A DNA stretch of 64,000 nucleotides from Acidobacterium sp. S8 (lineage in GTDB: Bacteria; Acidobacteriota; Terriglobia; Terriglobales; Acidobacteriaceae): contig NZ_LMUM01000015.1 of assembly GCF_009765985.1 (NCBI RefSeq), positions 62,001 to 126,000 on the forward strand. The letters run 5' to 3'. Shown here one piece after another: positions 43,839 to 53,327 of this stretch. Made by a program: the position numbers and the translations under genes. The notes below the pieces were generated by a model that saw only the letters and a program-made list of their open reading frames with translations, searched no databases and was not told where the DNA came from. How positions within the stretch are numbered: the first letter of the stretch is position 1; each line of letters starts with the position of its first letter.

Positions 43839-46472
43839 TCATTCTGCCCTGAGTGCCTCGACCGGATTCACCGCCGCCGCTCTCCGCGCCGGAAGATAAC
43901 TGGCCAGCAGCGCCGCCACAGCCAGCACCACAGAGACGCCAATCAGCGTCGGCGCATCCCACGCACGCACGCCGAACAGCAGCTTCCGCATCAGCATCGT
44001 CACCGCCAGCGAAACAACCACGCCGCCGCCAATCCCAATCACGGTAAGCCGCCCCGCTTCCCACATCACCAGTCGATACACTGACCCGCGCTGCGCGCCC
44101 AACGCCATACGCACACCAATCTCACGCGTCCGCTGGCTCACCGAATACGCGATGACGCCATACAATCCCACCACGCCCAGCAGCAGCGCCAACGCAGCAA
44201 AGCCACCCGTCAGCCACGCCGCCGAGCGATGGAGATAAGCCGACGGAGAGTCATGGATGCGCTCCTGCATCGTCGCCGCGCCGAACGCCGCAATCGTCGG
44301 ATCGATCTGGTGAATGATCGAAGTCAGCGCAGGAAGAATCGACCGCTCATCCTGTGAAGTGCGCACCACGAGAGAGAAGAAGGTCGCAGGGCCCTGGTTA
44401 TACGGAACATACATGGCGCTGCGCGAAGCGGCGTCCAACTGCCCTTCCTGCAGATCCTTGACCACGCCAACAATTTCGACGTGCTGATCGCCATCGCCTA
44501 AGCTGATCGCCATGCCCACAGGATTCTCGCCACGAAAATACTGGGTTGCCATCGCCTCGTTGATGATGACAACTTCCGGTTTCGATTTATCCTCATCCTC
44601 TGCAAAGTAGCGCCCGCGCAACAGCTGCGCCTGCAGCGTTGAGAAATACCCGGAGCTCACCTTTCGGATGGCAACTTCCATATGCTCGCCGTGGGATGGG
44701 TGCCCTACTATCTGGAATCCGGTTGTCCCATCGCCATCCCCAATAGGCAAAGTGGTGGAAAGCCCCGCCGATTTCACTCCCGGCAACGCTGAGATCCGGC
44801 TGATCATCTGCCGCTCCAGCGCAATCCTCTGCTCATCTTTCTGGTAGGTGTTGGGTTGTGCGCCAACCGTCAGCATGGCTAGATGATCGGACTGTAACCC
44901 GATATCCACATGCAGCAGCCGGTAAAAGCTCTGCCCCAGCAGCCCGGCGCCTACCAGCAGCACCATCGCAGTCGTCAGCTCAATCACCACCAGGTTCGAG
45001 CCGAAGCGCCGCCACATCGTGCTCGCATGTCCACGTCCGCCCTCCGTCAACCCTTCGCGCATCTCAGCCCATGACAACTGCAGCGCCGGAGTCAGCGAGA
45101 ACAGCACCGCCGCCATCGCCGAAATGGCGAAAGCGAACAGCAGCACCCGCGCATTCAATCCAAGTCCCTGTAGATACGGCATAGTGGCCATCATGTCTTT
45201 CGGAATGTAGTGGGCAAAAAGATGCATTCCCCAGTACGCAGCCGTCAGGCCCAGCACGCTTCCCGTCGCCACCAGCACCAGCCCTTCGGTTACGAATTGA
45301 CGGATCAGCCGCATCCGCGACGCGCCAAGCGCTCCCCGCACAGCGATCTCGCGCCTCCGGCTCTCAGAGCGCACCAGCAGCAGGCTTGCCACATTCACCG
45401 TGGCAATCAACAGCAGCAGCGCTACGCCGCTCAGCAGCACCAGCAGAACCGGCCTGATGTCGCCAACAATTACCTCGCTCATCGGCAGCATGAATGCCTT
45501 CTGGTCGCGGTTTGAATCCGGATATTGCCGCGCCAGCTGATCGGCAATCCCTTTGATATTCGCAAAGGCTGCGTTAAAGGAAATCCCGTCCTTCAGCCGC
45601 GCCACTCCGAAAAATCCATGACAACCCCGGCAATCACTGATGAAATCCTGCAGGGTCGTCCAGTAGTCCGCAGGCTCCGCCGGAGCGAAATGAAAATCGC
45701 GCGGCAGCACGCCGATAATCGTGTTCGGCTTGCCGTCGAGAATCACCGTCTGCCCCAGAATATCTTTCCGTCCGCCATAGTGCCGCAGCCACGCGGAGTA
45801 GCTCAACAAAACAGCACGCGGCGAATTTTTCTGATCTTCGCCCTGACGAAAATCCCGGCCAAGCACCGGAACAACCCCGAGCGTGCGAAAGAATCCATCG
45901 CTCACACGCGCGCCAACCGCCTGTTCCGTTCCGGTTGAAGTGCTCCGCATGAAGCCATACGGCGCGTAAACATCCAGCGACTGGAACACCTTGTTCTCCC
46001 GCTTCCAGTCCACATAATCCGGATAGGAAAGATGAAAGCGCGGCCCCAGCGGTATGCTCTCAAACAGCACTACCAGCCGGTTCGGATTTTTGTACGGCAG
46101 CGGCTTAATCAGCGCCGCATCCACAAAACCGAAAATGGCAACGCTGGCCCCAATGCCAAGAGTAAGAATCAGAATCGCAGTAGCAGCGAAGCCCGGGTTC
46201 TTCCGCAGTTGCCGCAACGCAAAGCGAAAATCCTGCAGCGCTCCCTCAAACCAGAATCCGACCGTCTCATGAGCCTGATCCCGTAGCTGCGCATCATTCC
46301 CAAATCGCCGATTCGCTGCATGTCGGGCATCCTCAGCTTTCATGCCATCGGCTAGAAATTCTTTCTCCGCTTCCTCCCGGTGAAAGCTCATCTCTTCCTC
46401 CAGTTCACGGTTGAACTGTTCGCGACGAACGAGAACCATCAATTTCCGCAACTTCCGACTGGCCAGACTCAT
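43839..46472 (-). CDS. ADOP-type ABC permease
   Basis: An 877-residue permease of the acidobacterial duplicated orphan permease family. Residues 1-80 form the family's N-terminal soluble prefix domain (LEEEMSFHREEAEKEFLADG). Two MacB_PCD periplasmic domains with FtsX-type membrane regions follow (TAILILTLGIGASVAIFGFV; TREIGVRMALGAQRGSVYRL). No ATPase is encoded beside it, hence orphan; the family's partner and role are unresolved. It lies 97 bp downstream of padR on the same strand, and both have a similar CTATCTAT motif near their starts, so PadR probably represses both. Confidence 0.93.
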   Translation of the reverse strand: MSLASRKLRKLMVLVRREQFNRELEEEMSFHREEAEKEFLADGMKAEDARHAANRRFGNDAQLRDQAHETVGFWFEGALQDFRFALRQLRKNPGFAATAILILTLGIGASVAIFGFVDAALIKPLPYKNPNRLVVLFESIPLGPRFHLSYPDYVDWKRENKVFQSLDVYAPYGFMRSTSTGTEQAVGARVSDGFFRTLGVVPVLGRDFRQGEDQKNSPRAVLLSYSAWLRHYGGRKDILGQTVILDGKPNTIIGVLPRDFHFAPAEPADYWTTLQDFISDCRGCHGFFGVARLKDGISFNAAFANIKGIADQLARQYPDSNRDQKAFMLPMSEVIVGDIRPVLLVLLSGVALLLLIATVNVASLLLVRSESRRREIAVRGALGASRMRLIRQFVTEGLVLVATGSVLGLTAAYWGMHLFAHYIPKDMMATMPYLQGLGLNARVLLFAFAISAMAAVLFSLTPALQLSWAEMREGLTEGGRGHASTMWRRFGSNLVVIELTTAMVLLVGAGLLGQSFYRLLHVDIGLQSDHLAMLTVGAQPNTYQKDEQRIALERQMISRISALPGVKSAGLSTTLPIGDGDGTTGFQIVGHPSHGEHMEVAIRKVSSGYFSTLQAQLLRGRYFAEDEDKSKPEVVIINEAMATQYFRGENPVGMAISLGDGDQHVEIVGVVKDLQEGQLDAASRSAMYVPYNQGPATFFSLVVRTSQDERSILPALTSIIHQIDPTIAAFGAATMQERIHDSPSAYLHRSAAWLTGGFAALALLLGVVGLYGVIAYSVSQRTREIGVRMALGAQRGSVYRLVMWEAGRLTVIGIGGGVVVSLAVTMLMRKLLFGVRAWDAPTLIGVSVVLAVAALLASYLPARRAAAVNPVEALRAE

Positions 46473-46486
46473 GCCATTCCAACTTT

Positions 46487-46501
46487 CTATCTATCCGATA
46501 G
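46487..46501. promoter_or_regulatory. Candidate PadR operator at ADOP gene
   Basis: CTATCTATCCGATAG lies 14 nt upstream of the permease ATG. The arms CTATC/GATAG form an inverted repeat, and the motif matches the one upstream of padR (46915-46928) except for one inserted base. The position over the ribosome-binding region fits repression. Confidence 0.5.
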
Positions 46502-46533
46502 CCCGATAATTCCCCTACAAAAAGCCCGGGTGG

Positions 46534-46566
46534 CCCATCCTTTCGCGCCATTTGCGAAAGGGTGGG
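46534..46566. repeat. CCCATCCTTTCGC inverted repeat, copy 1
   Basis: CCCATCCTTTCGC, a 7-nt loop, then GCGAAAGGGTGGG: a 13-bp stem with one G-T wobble. An identical stem with a different 7-nt loop occurs at 62966-62998. This is a REP-like dispersed hairpin lying in the padR-permease gap. Confidence 0.8.
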
Positions 46567-46569
46567 AGC

Positions 46570-46899
46570 CTAAGCGTCCTGCAGTACCCGCCCAATTGCC
46601 GCAATCATCACTTCAAACTGCGAAAGCTCTTCGCCCAGCTGTTTCCGTCCTTCAGGAGTGAGCGTGTAATACCGCGCTCGCCGGTTCGTTTCGGTCTTCT
46701 TCCACTCCGCCTTCACCCATCCCTGCAGCAACAACCGCTGCAGCGCCGGATACAACGATCCTTCTTCCACCGTCAGCACATCTTCAGACAGCCGCTTGAT
46801 GGACTGCGCGATCCCATAGCCATGCAGCGGCGCCCGCGTCAGTGTTTTCAGGATCAGCATGTCCAGGGTTCCAGGAAGCAATTCAGATTTCTTAGGCAT
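46570..46899 (-). CDS. PadR family transcriptional regulator
   Basis: A 109-residue winged-helix repressor: it begins ELLPGTLDMLILKTLTRAPL and HGYGIAQSIK, with EEGSLYPALQRLLLQGWVKA (recognition helix and wing) and YYTLTPEGRKQL. It belongs to the short PadR class that is regularly found directly upstream of ADOP permeases in Acidobacteria. It probably represses itself and the permease through the CTATCTAT inverted repeats. The effector is unknown. Confidence 0.92.
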   Translation of the reverse strand: MPKKSELLPGTLDMLILKTLTRAPLHGYGIAQSIKRLSEDVLTVEEGSLYPALQRLLLQGWVKAEWKKTETNRRARYYTLTPEGRKQLGEELSQFEVMIAAIGRVLQDA

Positions 46900-46914
46900 G
46901 ACTAAATATATAGA

Positions 46915-46928
46915 CTATCTATGGATAG
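46915..46928. promoter_or_regulatory. Candidate PadR autoregulatory operator
   Basis: CTATCTATGGATAG lies 15-29 nt upstream of the padR start and contains the perfect inverted repeat ATCTAT-GG-ATAGAT (46917-46930). It resembles the site before the ADOP gene. The remaining gap to smc (to 47277) shows no gene that I can support. Confidence 0.5.
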
Positions 46929-47277
46929 ATCGTCAATGGTATTCCTGAGTGTGTGGTTGCGCCGAAGTGCGCTCAAAATGCACCTGAATCGACACGTAAG
47001 TAACCGAAATATGCCTTGTTTTCCGCTTCTCCGACGCTCACAATAAGAGATCTCTGGCAACATTCTCCGCGACAAATCCTCGTCTAACGAGAGCAGGTAA
47101 TCCTGCTTTTTGAGACAATGTCTGTGGAGCAGGTCTATTTGTGGAATTAAGGACGCCTTATCCACAAGATGTTGGGGTCGCAACGTTGATTCCGCTGCCC
47201 CCACAAGGCTAAAGTCTCAACTGAAGAAGCCTGTTCGCGCACCTCCCGATGTTTTTTTCAAAGGAGTAAAAACCCGC

Positions 47278-50200
47278 ATGCTGAAACTAAAAAAAATCCA
47301 GATCCTGGGCTTCAAATCCTTTTGCGACCGCACGGAGGTGGTCCTGCCCGGCGAGGGCATTGCCGTCGTCGTGGGACCGAACGGCTGCGGCAAGTCCAAC
47401 ATTCTGGATGGCGTGACCTGGGTGCTGGGCGAGCAGAGCGCGAAGAGCCTGCGCGGCGGCAAAATGGAGGACGTCATCTTTGCCGGAACTCGCGATCGCA
47501 AGCCTCTGGGCATGGCCGAGGTGTCGATCACACTTATTGATCCCGACGCCTATGCCGGGGGGCCTCTTTTGGACGAGCCGGAAATCGTCATCGAAAACGA
47601 GTTCGATACTGACTGGGATGAAGAAAAGCTGCGCGAGCAGCGCGCTGCTGAAGTCGAAGAAATTATTGCCGAATCGCAGCCGGGTCAGGTCATCGAAGGC
47701 GAAACGGCTGCTGTGCCTGAGACACAAACCGCGGAAAGCGAAGCAGGCGATGCGGCAGGCAACAACGTTGTTCTCAAGATTCGCCGCCGCAAGTTCCGCA
47801 AGACGCCGCAGCAGGGCGAAATCATCGTTACGCGCCGTCTCTTCCGCACCGGCGACAGTGAATACCTGCTGAACGGCAAGCTTTGCCGCCTGCGCGATAT
47901 TCAGGACATCTTCATGGGTACCGGCCTCGGCCCCGAGTCTTACGCCATCATCGGGCAGGAGCGCATCGGGCAACTTCTCAGCTCGAAGCCGCACGATCGC
48001 CGCGCCATCATCGAAGAGGCGGCTGGCATTACCCGCTTCAAGACCAAGAAGCGTCTCGCAGAACTGCGTCTTGAACAGGCGAAGCAGAACCTCGCCCGTG
48101 TCAATGACATCTTCGAGGAAGTCACCCGCCAGATGGCCTCGCTCAAGCGGCAGGCGGCCAAAGCCGAGCGCTATGCCGCCCTGCGTGACGAAATGCGCGC
48201 ACGCCTGCGCATTGTGCTGGCAAGCAAAATTTCGCTGATGGATGCCGAACACGCAAAGCACGAAGAGGAGATCGCTTACCTTACCCGGAAGATCGATGAA
48301 CATAGCGCACAGATAGAAACGCTCGATGCCGAACACACCGAGGGCATGCAGCGCGGCTATGAACTTGATGCCGCCGCAAAAGAATCTTCAACACGCGCCA
48401 GCCAGAGCGCCGTCGAATTGGAACGCGCCACTTCGCGCCAGAATGCGAACCAGGAGAGGATCGCTGAATTACAGGCGCGTGCAGAGGCCAGCACCACCGA
48501 ACTCGAACAGGCAAAGCAGCAATTCGAAGCGACTAAGGCCGAGCGCGAATCGAATAAAGCATTCCTCGAGAATGCCGCTGCCGAGGCGGAGAACTTTCGC
48601 CAGCAGGCGCAGGCAAAGCATCAGCAGGCGCGCGATGCCGTGCAGGCTGTAACCGCGGCGGAGCAGCGCACTGAGGCGGCGCGCCGCCAGGCAATGCAAC
48701 TGATGCAGCAGGTCAGCCAGACTCGCAACCAGACGACACAGGCGGAGGAATCGCTGGCCTCGCTTGATCGCGATGCCCAGCGTCTTGCCGGTGAAATGGA
48801 TTCGGTCAAGCGCGACCTTGAATCTCTGGGCGCCGAGCGTGGACAAGTCTCGATGAAATTCGAGTCTGTGACTGAAACTCTGAAGCGCCTTGAAGCAGAG
48901 ATTGGCACGCTCCGCAGCGAGATTTCGGCAAAGCGCACGGCAGAAGCGGAAGCGAAGAAGCGTGGCGATCAGCTGCGCGCCGAGCACGCCACGCTGACAG
49001 GCCGCCGTAATTCTCTCGATGGCCTCATCCGCGAGCACAGCTATTCCACTGATACTGTGCGTAAGCTTCTCCGCTCCAACTCGCTTGGTGGCGGCCTCGC
49101 ACCCGTCGGCACGCTCGCCGACTTTCTCGAAGTCACCGGCCAGCATGAAAATGTCGTCGACGAATTCCTGCGCGATGAGCTGAACTATATCGTGGTCAAG
49201 AGCTGGGACGCAGCACATGAAGGCATGCGCCTGCTCAAGGGGGATGTGAATGGCCGTGCGACATTCCTCGTCCACCCGGAAGATTCTCAGGCAAAATTTT
49301 CCTTCGCGGGCGATGGCATTGCCAATCACTATGAGCAGACACAAGGCGTGGTGCCGCTAAAGAACTGCATCCGCGTACTCGATGGCTTCGGCAAGTCGCT
49401 CGAGGTCATTTTGCCCAAGCTGCGCGATGGATATGTAACCCCGGATAACGAAACGGCACGTGGTCTTGCCCTCGAAAATCCGAATGCATTCTTCCTTGCT
49501 CCTTCAGGCGAGTGCTTCCACAATGTGACAGTCACCGGCGGCAAGCCCAGTGCAGCCGGTCCGCTGGCTCTGAAGCGCGACCTGCGCGAAACGCAGCAGA
49601 AGCTGGAAGCGGTAGAAAAAGAGTTAGGCCAGGCGGATATCGCCGCCGCTTCCCTTGCCCGTGATATCGCGGAGCTGAGCCGGCAGCTCGATATCCAAAC
49701 GGAAGAGCGTCGCAATGCCGAGCGCGAGAGCGCCAACCAGAGTGCTGCGTTGCGCCAGATGGATTCCGAAGTCCAGCGCCTGGAGCGCCGCCTGCAGGAA
49801 TGGAACCTGCAAAGCGAGCGCAACAAAGACCAGCGCAATGCGAAACAAGCATTCATCGAAGAGAAGCGCGAAGAGATCGAGCGCCGCGAATCTGAACGCA
49901 TCGCAGCGGAAAAATCTATCGAAGAGATTCAGAAGCAGGTCGAAGATCTGCGGCGCACACGTGAAGCCGCGCAACAGGAAGCAGCGCAGATGTCCGCTGA
50001 GCTTGCCGGGCTCGAAGAACGCAGGCGTGGGGCTGAAGCAGCATTTACGCGCATCGACCGCATGCACGGCGACTTGGAGCGGCGCGTCACCCAGCTTGAG
50101 CAGCAGCTGGCGGCAGCTATCAGCGAGCAGCAGCAGCGCGCGCAGGAAAACGAGCACCTGGCTGTGCGGCGCGAAGAGCTGGCGATGGTCCGCGAACAGG

Positions 50201-51126
50201 CGCAGCAGGAAGTATCCCGTTTGAGTGAAGAAGCAAAGGCGCTGCGTGCAACGCTCGCTGAAACCGAGCAAAAGCTGAAGATGCTGCGCGCCGAAACTGA
50301 CGCCATGCGCGAGACCCGCAGTCAGCATAGCTCGAGCGACGCCACTCTTACTGCCGACACCAAGCATCTCGAAGAAACCTGCGTGAATGACCTGGGCATA
50401 GAAGCCATCGCGCTGCGCGAAGACACCGAGATTGCGCGCATTGAAGGCGAAGTGCTTACTGAAGAGGACGAGGCCTGCCGCGGATTCAAACAGAAGCTGG
50501 AATCGATGGGGCCGGTTAACATGATGGCACTCGAAGAGTACAAGGAGACCGAGCAGCGTCATCAGTTCCTCGAAACGCAGCGCAAAGACTTATTGGATTC
50601 CATCGAAAATACGCAGGCTACGATCAAGGAAATCGACGAGATCTCGCGGACAAAGTTCGACGAAGCTTTCGTTCACATCAACGAAAACTTCAGCACAACC
50701 TTCTCGCGACTCTTTGGCGGCGGACAGGCATTTATGCGTCTTACCGATGAAGAGAACAGCGCCGACAGCGGCGTCGATATCGTGGCACAGCCGCCGGGCA
50801 AGAAACTGCAGAATGTCTTCCTGCTCTCGGGCGGCGAAAAAGCGCTGACAGCTCTCTCCCTGCTGATGGGCATCTTCCAATATCAGCCGAGCCCGTTCTG
50901 TGTACTCGATGAAGTCGATGCGCCACTTGACGAGACCAACGTAGGCCGCCTGGCAGATATGTTGCGCAGCATGGCCACCGATACGCAGTTCGTGATGGTG
51001 ACGCACTCGAAGCGCATGATGACAGCCGCCGATCTGATTTACGGCGTGACCATGCAGGAGCCCGGCGTCTCAAAGATCGTGAGCGTGCGGCTGGGTGGCC
51101 AGGAGCAGCGACGCGCCACCGCGTAA
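47278..51126 (+). CDS. smc: Chromosome segregation ATPase SMC
   Basis: A 1282-residue SMC protein, the ATPase arm of the condensin-like complex that loads on and compacts the chromosome. Walker A GPNGCGKSN lies at residues 33-41, the hinge at about 595-760 (GGGLAPVGTLADFLE), the signature LLSGGEKALTALSLL at about 1182 and Walker B FCVLDEVDAPLDE at about 1207, with long coiled coils between. Between AEVSITL (residue 80) and EIIVTRRLF (181) the head carries about 75 extra, mostly acidic residues compared with B. subtilis SMC. ATG 47278 begins the family N-terminus, with AGGAG 11 nt upstream; an open frame extends 56 codons upstream. ScpA/ScpB are not in the window. Confidence 0.96.
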   Translation: MLKLKKIQILGFKSFCDRTEVVLPGEGIAVVVGPNGCGKSNILDGVTWVLGEQSAKSLRGGKMEDVIFAGTRDRKPLGMAEVSITLIDPDAYAGGPLLDEPEIVIENEFDTDWDEEKLREQRAAEVEEIIAESQPGQVIEGETAAVPETQTAESEAGDAAGNNVVLKIRRRKFRKTPQQGEIIVTRRLFRTGDSEYLLNGKLCRLRDIQDIFMGTGLGPESYAIIGQERIGQLLSSKPHDRRAIIEEAAGITRFKTKKRLAELRLEQAKQNLARVNDIFEEVTRQMASLKRQAAKAERYAALRDEMRARLRIVLASKISLMDAEHAKHEEEIAYLTRKIDEHSAQIETLDAEHTEGMQRGYELDAAAKESSTRASQSAVELERATSRQNANQERIAELQARAEASTTELEQAKQQFEATKAERESNKAFLENAAAEAENFRQQAQAKHQQARDAVQAVTAAEQRTEAARRQAMQLMQQVSQTRNQTTQAEESLASLDRDAQRLAGEMDSVKRDLESLGAERGQVSMKFESVTETLKRLEAEIGTLRSEISAKRTAEAEAKKRGDQLRAEHATLTGRRNSLDGLIREHSYSTDTVRKLLRSNSLGGGLAPVGTLADFLEVTGQHENVVDEFLRDELNYIVVKSWDAAHEGMRLLKGDVNGRATFLVHPEDSQAKFSFAGDGIANHYEQTQGVVPLKNCIRVLDGFGKSLEVILPKLRDGYVTPDNETARGLALENPNAFFLAPSGECFHNVTVTGGKPSAAGPLALKRDLRETQQKLEAVEKELGQADIAAASLARDIAELSRQLDIQTEERRNAERESANQSAALRQMDSEVQRLERRLQEWNLQSERNKDQRNAKQAFIEEKREEIERRESERIAAEKSIEEIQKQVEDLRRTREAAQQEAAQMSAELAGLEERRRGAEAAFTRIDRMHGDLERRVTQLEQQLAAAISEQQQRAQENEHLAVRREELAMVREQAQQEVSRLSEEAKALRATLAETEQKLKMLRAETDAMRETRSQHSSSDATLTADTKHLEETCVNDLGIEAIALREDTEIARIEGEVLTEEDEACRGFKQKLESMGPVNMMALEEYKETEQRHQFLETQRKDLLDSIENTQATIKEIDEISRTKFDEAFVHINENFSTTFSRLFGGGQAFMRLTDEENSADSGVDIVAQPPGKKLQNVFLLSGGEKALTALSLLMGIFQYQPSPFCVLDEVDAPLDETNVGRLADMLRSMATDTQFVMVTHSKRMMTAADLIYGVTMQEPGVSKIVSVRLGGQEQRRATA

Positions 51127-51400
51127 TCGGCGACCGGCAACATGATTCCGAGCAGGCAAAACCTTCGCAACGTGAAGGTCGCTGAGAAATATTTTCCCGC
51201 TTCAGTCATCGACAGCAAAGCACCGAGAATTTGCTTTTCGTTACCTTTCGAAGAACTTTGTTTGAATAGGGCTCGATAACAAATTGTTTTGCGAACGATT
51301 TTTTCTTCAAGCGAACCGTTCTCTATTGACAGTCGCGCATGCGTCGTGACAGTACGTTACATCGTTACATTCTTCGATCCCACCGACGCGTTGACAAACG

Positions 51401-52348
51401 ATGCCAAGAGAAGCAGAATCAACTTTCAGCCTCTCTACGAAAGGTACGACCCCCTTGCCAGCTCTTCTCGAAACAGAATTCGGTGATCTTGTTTTGCACG
51501 CGCGCGGCAAGGTGCGCGACTTGTACTCAGTAGGCGAGTTTTTACTCTTAGTGGCGACTGACCGCATTTCTGCATTCGATCATGTGCTTGCCACGGGCAT
51601 TCCCGGCAAAGGGAAAGTCCTGACCCAGATTTCTCTTTTCTGGTTTGATTTTTTAAAGGACGTTGTTCCCAATCACCTGATCATCGCGGATGTGAATCTC
51701 TATCCCCGTGAACTGCGCGATCATGCCGACGATCTGCGCGACCGCTCCATGCTCGTGAAACGCGCGCAGATGTTCCCCGCAGAATGCGTGGTTCGCGGAT
51801 ACCTCTCCGGATCGGGCTGGAAGGACTATCAGGCCACCGGCGCAGTGTGCGGCATTGCTCTGCCGAAAGGCCTGCGCGAATCAGACAAATTGCCGGAGCC
51901 GATTTTTACGCCCGCCACCAAGAGTCTGCACGGCAAGCACGATGAAAATATTTCCTTCGATGAAATGGTCGCGCTCGTGGGCGCGAGGTCGGCGGAAACT
52001 CTCCGTGATTTAAGCCTGCAAATCTACAACAAAGCATCTGCTCATGCGGAAAGCTGCGGATTGATCCTCGCCGATACAAAATTTGAATTTGGTACAACGG
52101 CGGAAGGCATCATACTTGCCGATGAAGTGTTGACGCCCGACTCATCACGCTTCTGGCCGCGCGATGGATATGCACCTGGCGGAGCGCAGCCTTCGTTCGA
52201 TAAGCAGTTTGTGCGCGACTACCTTGAGAGCATTCACTGGAACAAGCAGGCCCCCGCTCCCGGCTTGCCGGAAGATGTAGTGAAAAAGACACAACAGAAA
52301 TATCTGCAGGCGTACGAGCTGCTCACTGGAAAATCGTTGTCGCTTTAG
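51401..52348 (+). CDS. purC: SAICAR synthetase (PurC)
   Basis: A 315-residue phosphoribosylaminoimidazole-succinocarboxamide synthase, joining CAIR and aspartate with ATP in purine biosynthesis. Motifs: [20 protein letters not shown] and [10 protein letters not shown] (ATP loop), then [16 protein letters not shown], and LADTKFEFG near the metal site, and [13 protein letters not shown]. The start is uncertain: ATG 51401 is used, but a TTG at about 51458, just before [11 protein letters not shown] with AAGG upstream, would fit the family start better. It precedes cvpA by 24 nt. The 274 bp before it show no gene. Confidence 0.95.
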   Translation: MPREAESTFSLSTKGTTPLPALLETEFGDLVLHARGKVRDLYSVGEFLLLVATDRISAFDHVLATGIPGKGKVLTQISLFWFDFLKDVVPNHLIIADVNLYPRELRDHADDLRDRSMLVKRAQMFPAECVVRGYLSGSGWKDYQATGAVCGIALPKGLRESDKLPEPIFTPATKSLHGKHDENISFDEMVALVGARSAETLRDLSLQIYNKASAHAESCGLILADTKFEFGTTAEGIILADEVLTPDSSRFWPRDGYAPGGAQPSFDKQFVRDYLESIHWNKQAPAPGLPEDVVKKTQQKYLQAYELLTGKSLSL

Positions 52349-52371
52349 AAGCAAGAGGTAGTGGACCGGGC

Positions 52372-52965
52372 ATGGCACTGATAGATTGGGCGATCGTCAT
52401 TATCCTGATCGTTACTGTACTGAGCGCGGCCAAGCATGGATTTTTTGTAGAGGCATTCTCGCTTGCGGGTGTGATTCTGGGCCTGATGCTGGCGAGCTGG
52501 AATTATCAAAAGGTTCTCCCCTGGCTGGATAGCTGGGTGCATTCGCCGGGAGTAGCGGAAGCAATCGCGTTCATCGCGATAGCAATTGCAGTAATGGTGC
52601 TGGCCGGGCTTGCAGGGCGGTTGATCCGCTGGTCAGTCCGGTCCATTGGTCTGGGATGGGCGGACCGCTTTTTCGGCGCTGTCTTCGGCCTGGTAAAAGG
52701 CTGTGTACTGGTAACGCTGGGGGTAATGGCGATTTCCGCATTTCTTCCCCACGTGACCTGGATGGAGCAATCAAAATTTGCGCCGTATTTTTTATCGGCG
52801 GCGCATGATGCGTCTGTGGTAACTCCCGCAGAACTCGGTGAACGCATACGGGAAGGTGTGAAAGTGATTCGCGATGCGCAGCCGGACTGGCTGAAACCGC
52901 ATGCGGTAGTTGACTTTGGGCCCTTGCAACAAATGAACATACAACCGGGAAAATACCCGGAATGA
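52372..52965 (+). CDS. cvpA: CvpA family membrane protein
   Basis: A 197-residue inner-membrane protein with four helices (LIDWAIVIILIVTVLSAAKH; AFSLAGVILGLMLASWNY; AIAFIAIAIAVMVLAGLAGR; FFGAVFGLVKGCVLVTLGVM) and a soluble C-terminal tail. CvpA is named for colicin V production and is often linked to purine genes, as here behind purC. The molecular role is unclear; envelope homeostasis has been proposed in E. coli. It is probably co-transcribed with purC and the HTH gene. Confidence 0.9.
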   Translation: MALIDWAIVIILIVTVLSAAKHGFFVEAFSLAGVILGLMLASWNYQKVLPWLDSWVHSPGVAEAIAFIAIAIAVMVLAGLAGRLIRWSVRSIGLGWADRFFGAVFGLVKGCVLVTLGVMAISAFLPHVTWMEQSKFAPYFLSAAHDASVVTPAELGERIREGVKVIRDAQPDWLKPHAVVDFGPLQQMNIQPGKYPE

Positions 52966-52978
52966 GAGAGAGGATTTT

Positions 52979-53257
52979 GTGAAACGCGAACTGGAAACCC
53001 TTGTGTCAGCAATGCATGCCGGCGGTATTACCTACAACGAAGCCGTCCGCGAATTCAAGCGCCGCTACCTGCTTGCCGTGCTTGCGCATCATAAGGGAAA
53101 TCAGTGTAAGGCCGCTAAAGAGCTGGGCATGCACCGCAATACGCTCAGCCGTACCATTGCCGAACTCGACATCGATCCTATGCAGGTCCGCCACGGACTG
53201 AAGCGCCCGCCCCGCAGTGAGCGCCCTGTTTTTGAAGTAAAACAAGCCGTGCGCTAA
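52979..53257 (+). CDS. Fis-type helix-turn-helix protein
   Basis: A 92-residue DNA-binding protein. The C-terminal half holds a Fis-like HTH (RYLLAVLAHHKGNQCKAAKE, then LGMHRNTLSRTIAEL), the same fold that ends NtrC-type activators, but without the AAA+ domain. Start GTG 52979 has GAGAGG 5 nt upstream. It lies 14 nt behind cvpA and 70 bp ahead of the HAD gene, with a strong hairpin in between. It may regulate its own neighbourhood; targets are not evident. Confidence 0.85.
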   Translation: MKRELETLVSAMHAGGITYNEAVREFKRRYLLAVLAHHKGNQCKAAKELGMHRNTLSRTIAELDIDPMQVRHGLKRPPRSERPVFEVKQAVR

Positions 53258-53280
53258 TGTCCACACTCGCAGGACTCGTG

Positions 53281-53308
53281 GTCGCTGCTTTATCCTTAAA
53301 GCAGCGAC
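53281..53308. other. Perfect 12-bp hairpin before HAD gene
   Basis: GTCGCTGCTTTA (53281-53292), loop TCCT, TAAAGCAGCGAC (53297-53308): a 12-bp perfect stem in the 70-bp gap between the Fis-type gene and the HAD gene. No U-run follows on either strand, so it is more likely an attenuation or RNA-processing signal, or an operator, than an intrinsic terminator. Confidence 0.65.
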
Positions 53309-53327
53309 TACCAAAGCGAGTGAATGA

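Noticed and set aside
47287-50562. Several minus-strand open frames of 290-350 codons inside smc
   Set aside because: The plus strand codes for a complete, well-conserved SMC. The antisense frames reflect its Glu/Ala/Arg-rich codons and match no family.
51127-51400. Purine riboswitch in the purC leader
   Set aside because: I could not find the conserved junction and loop bases of a purine or PRPP riboswitch by eye.
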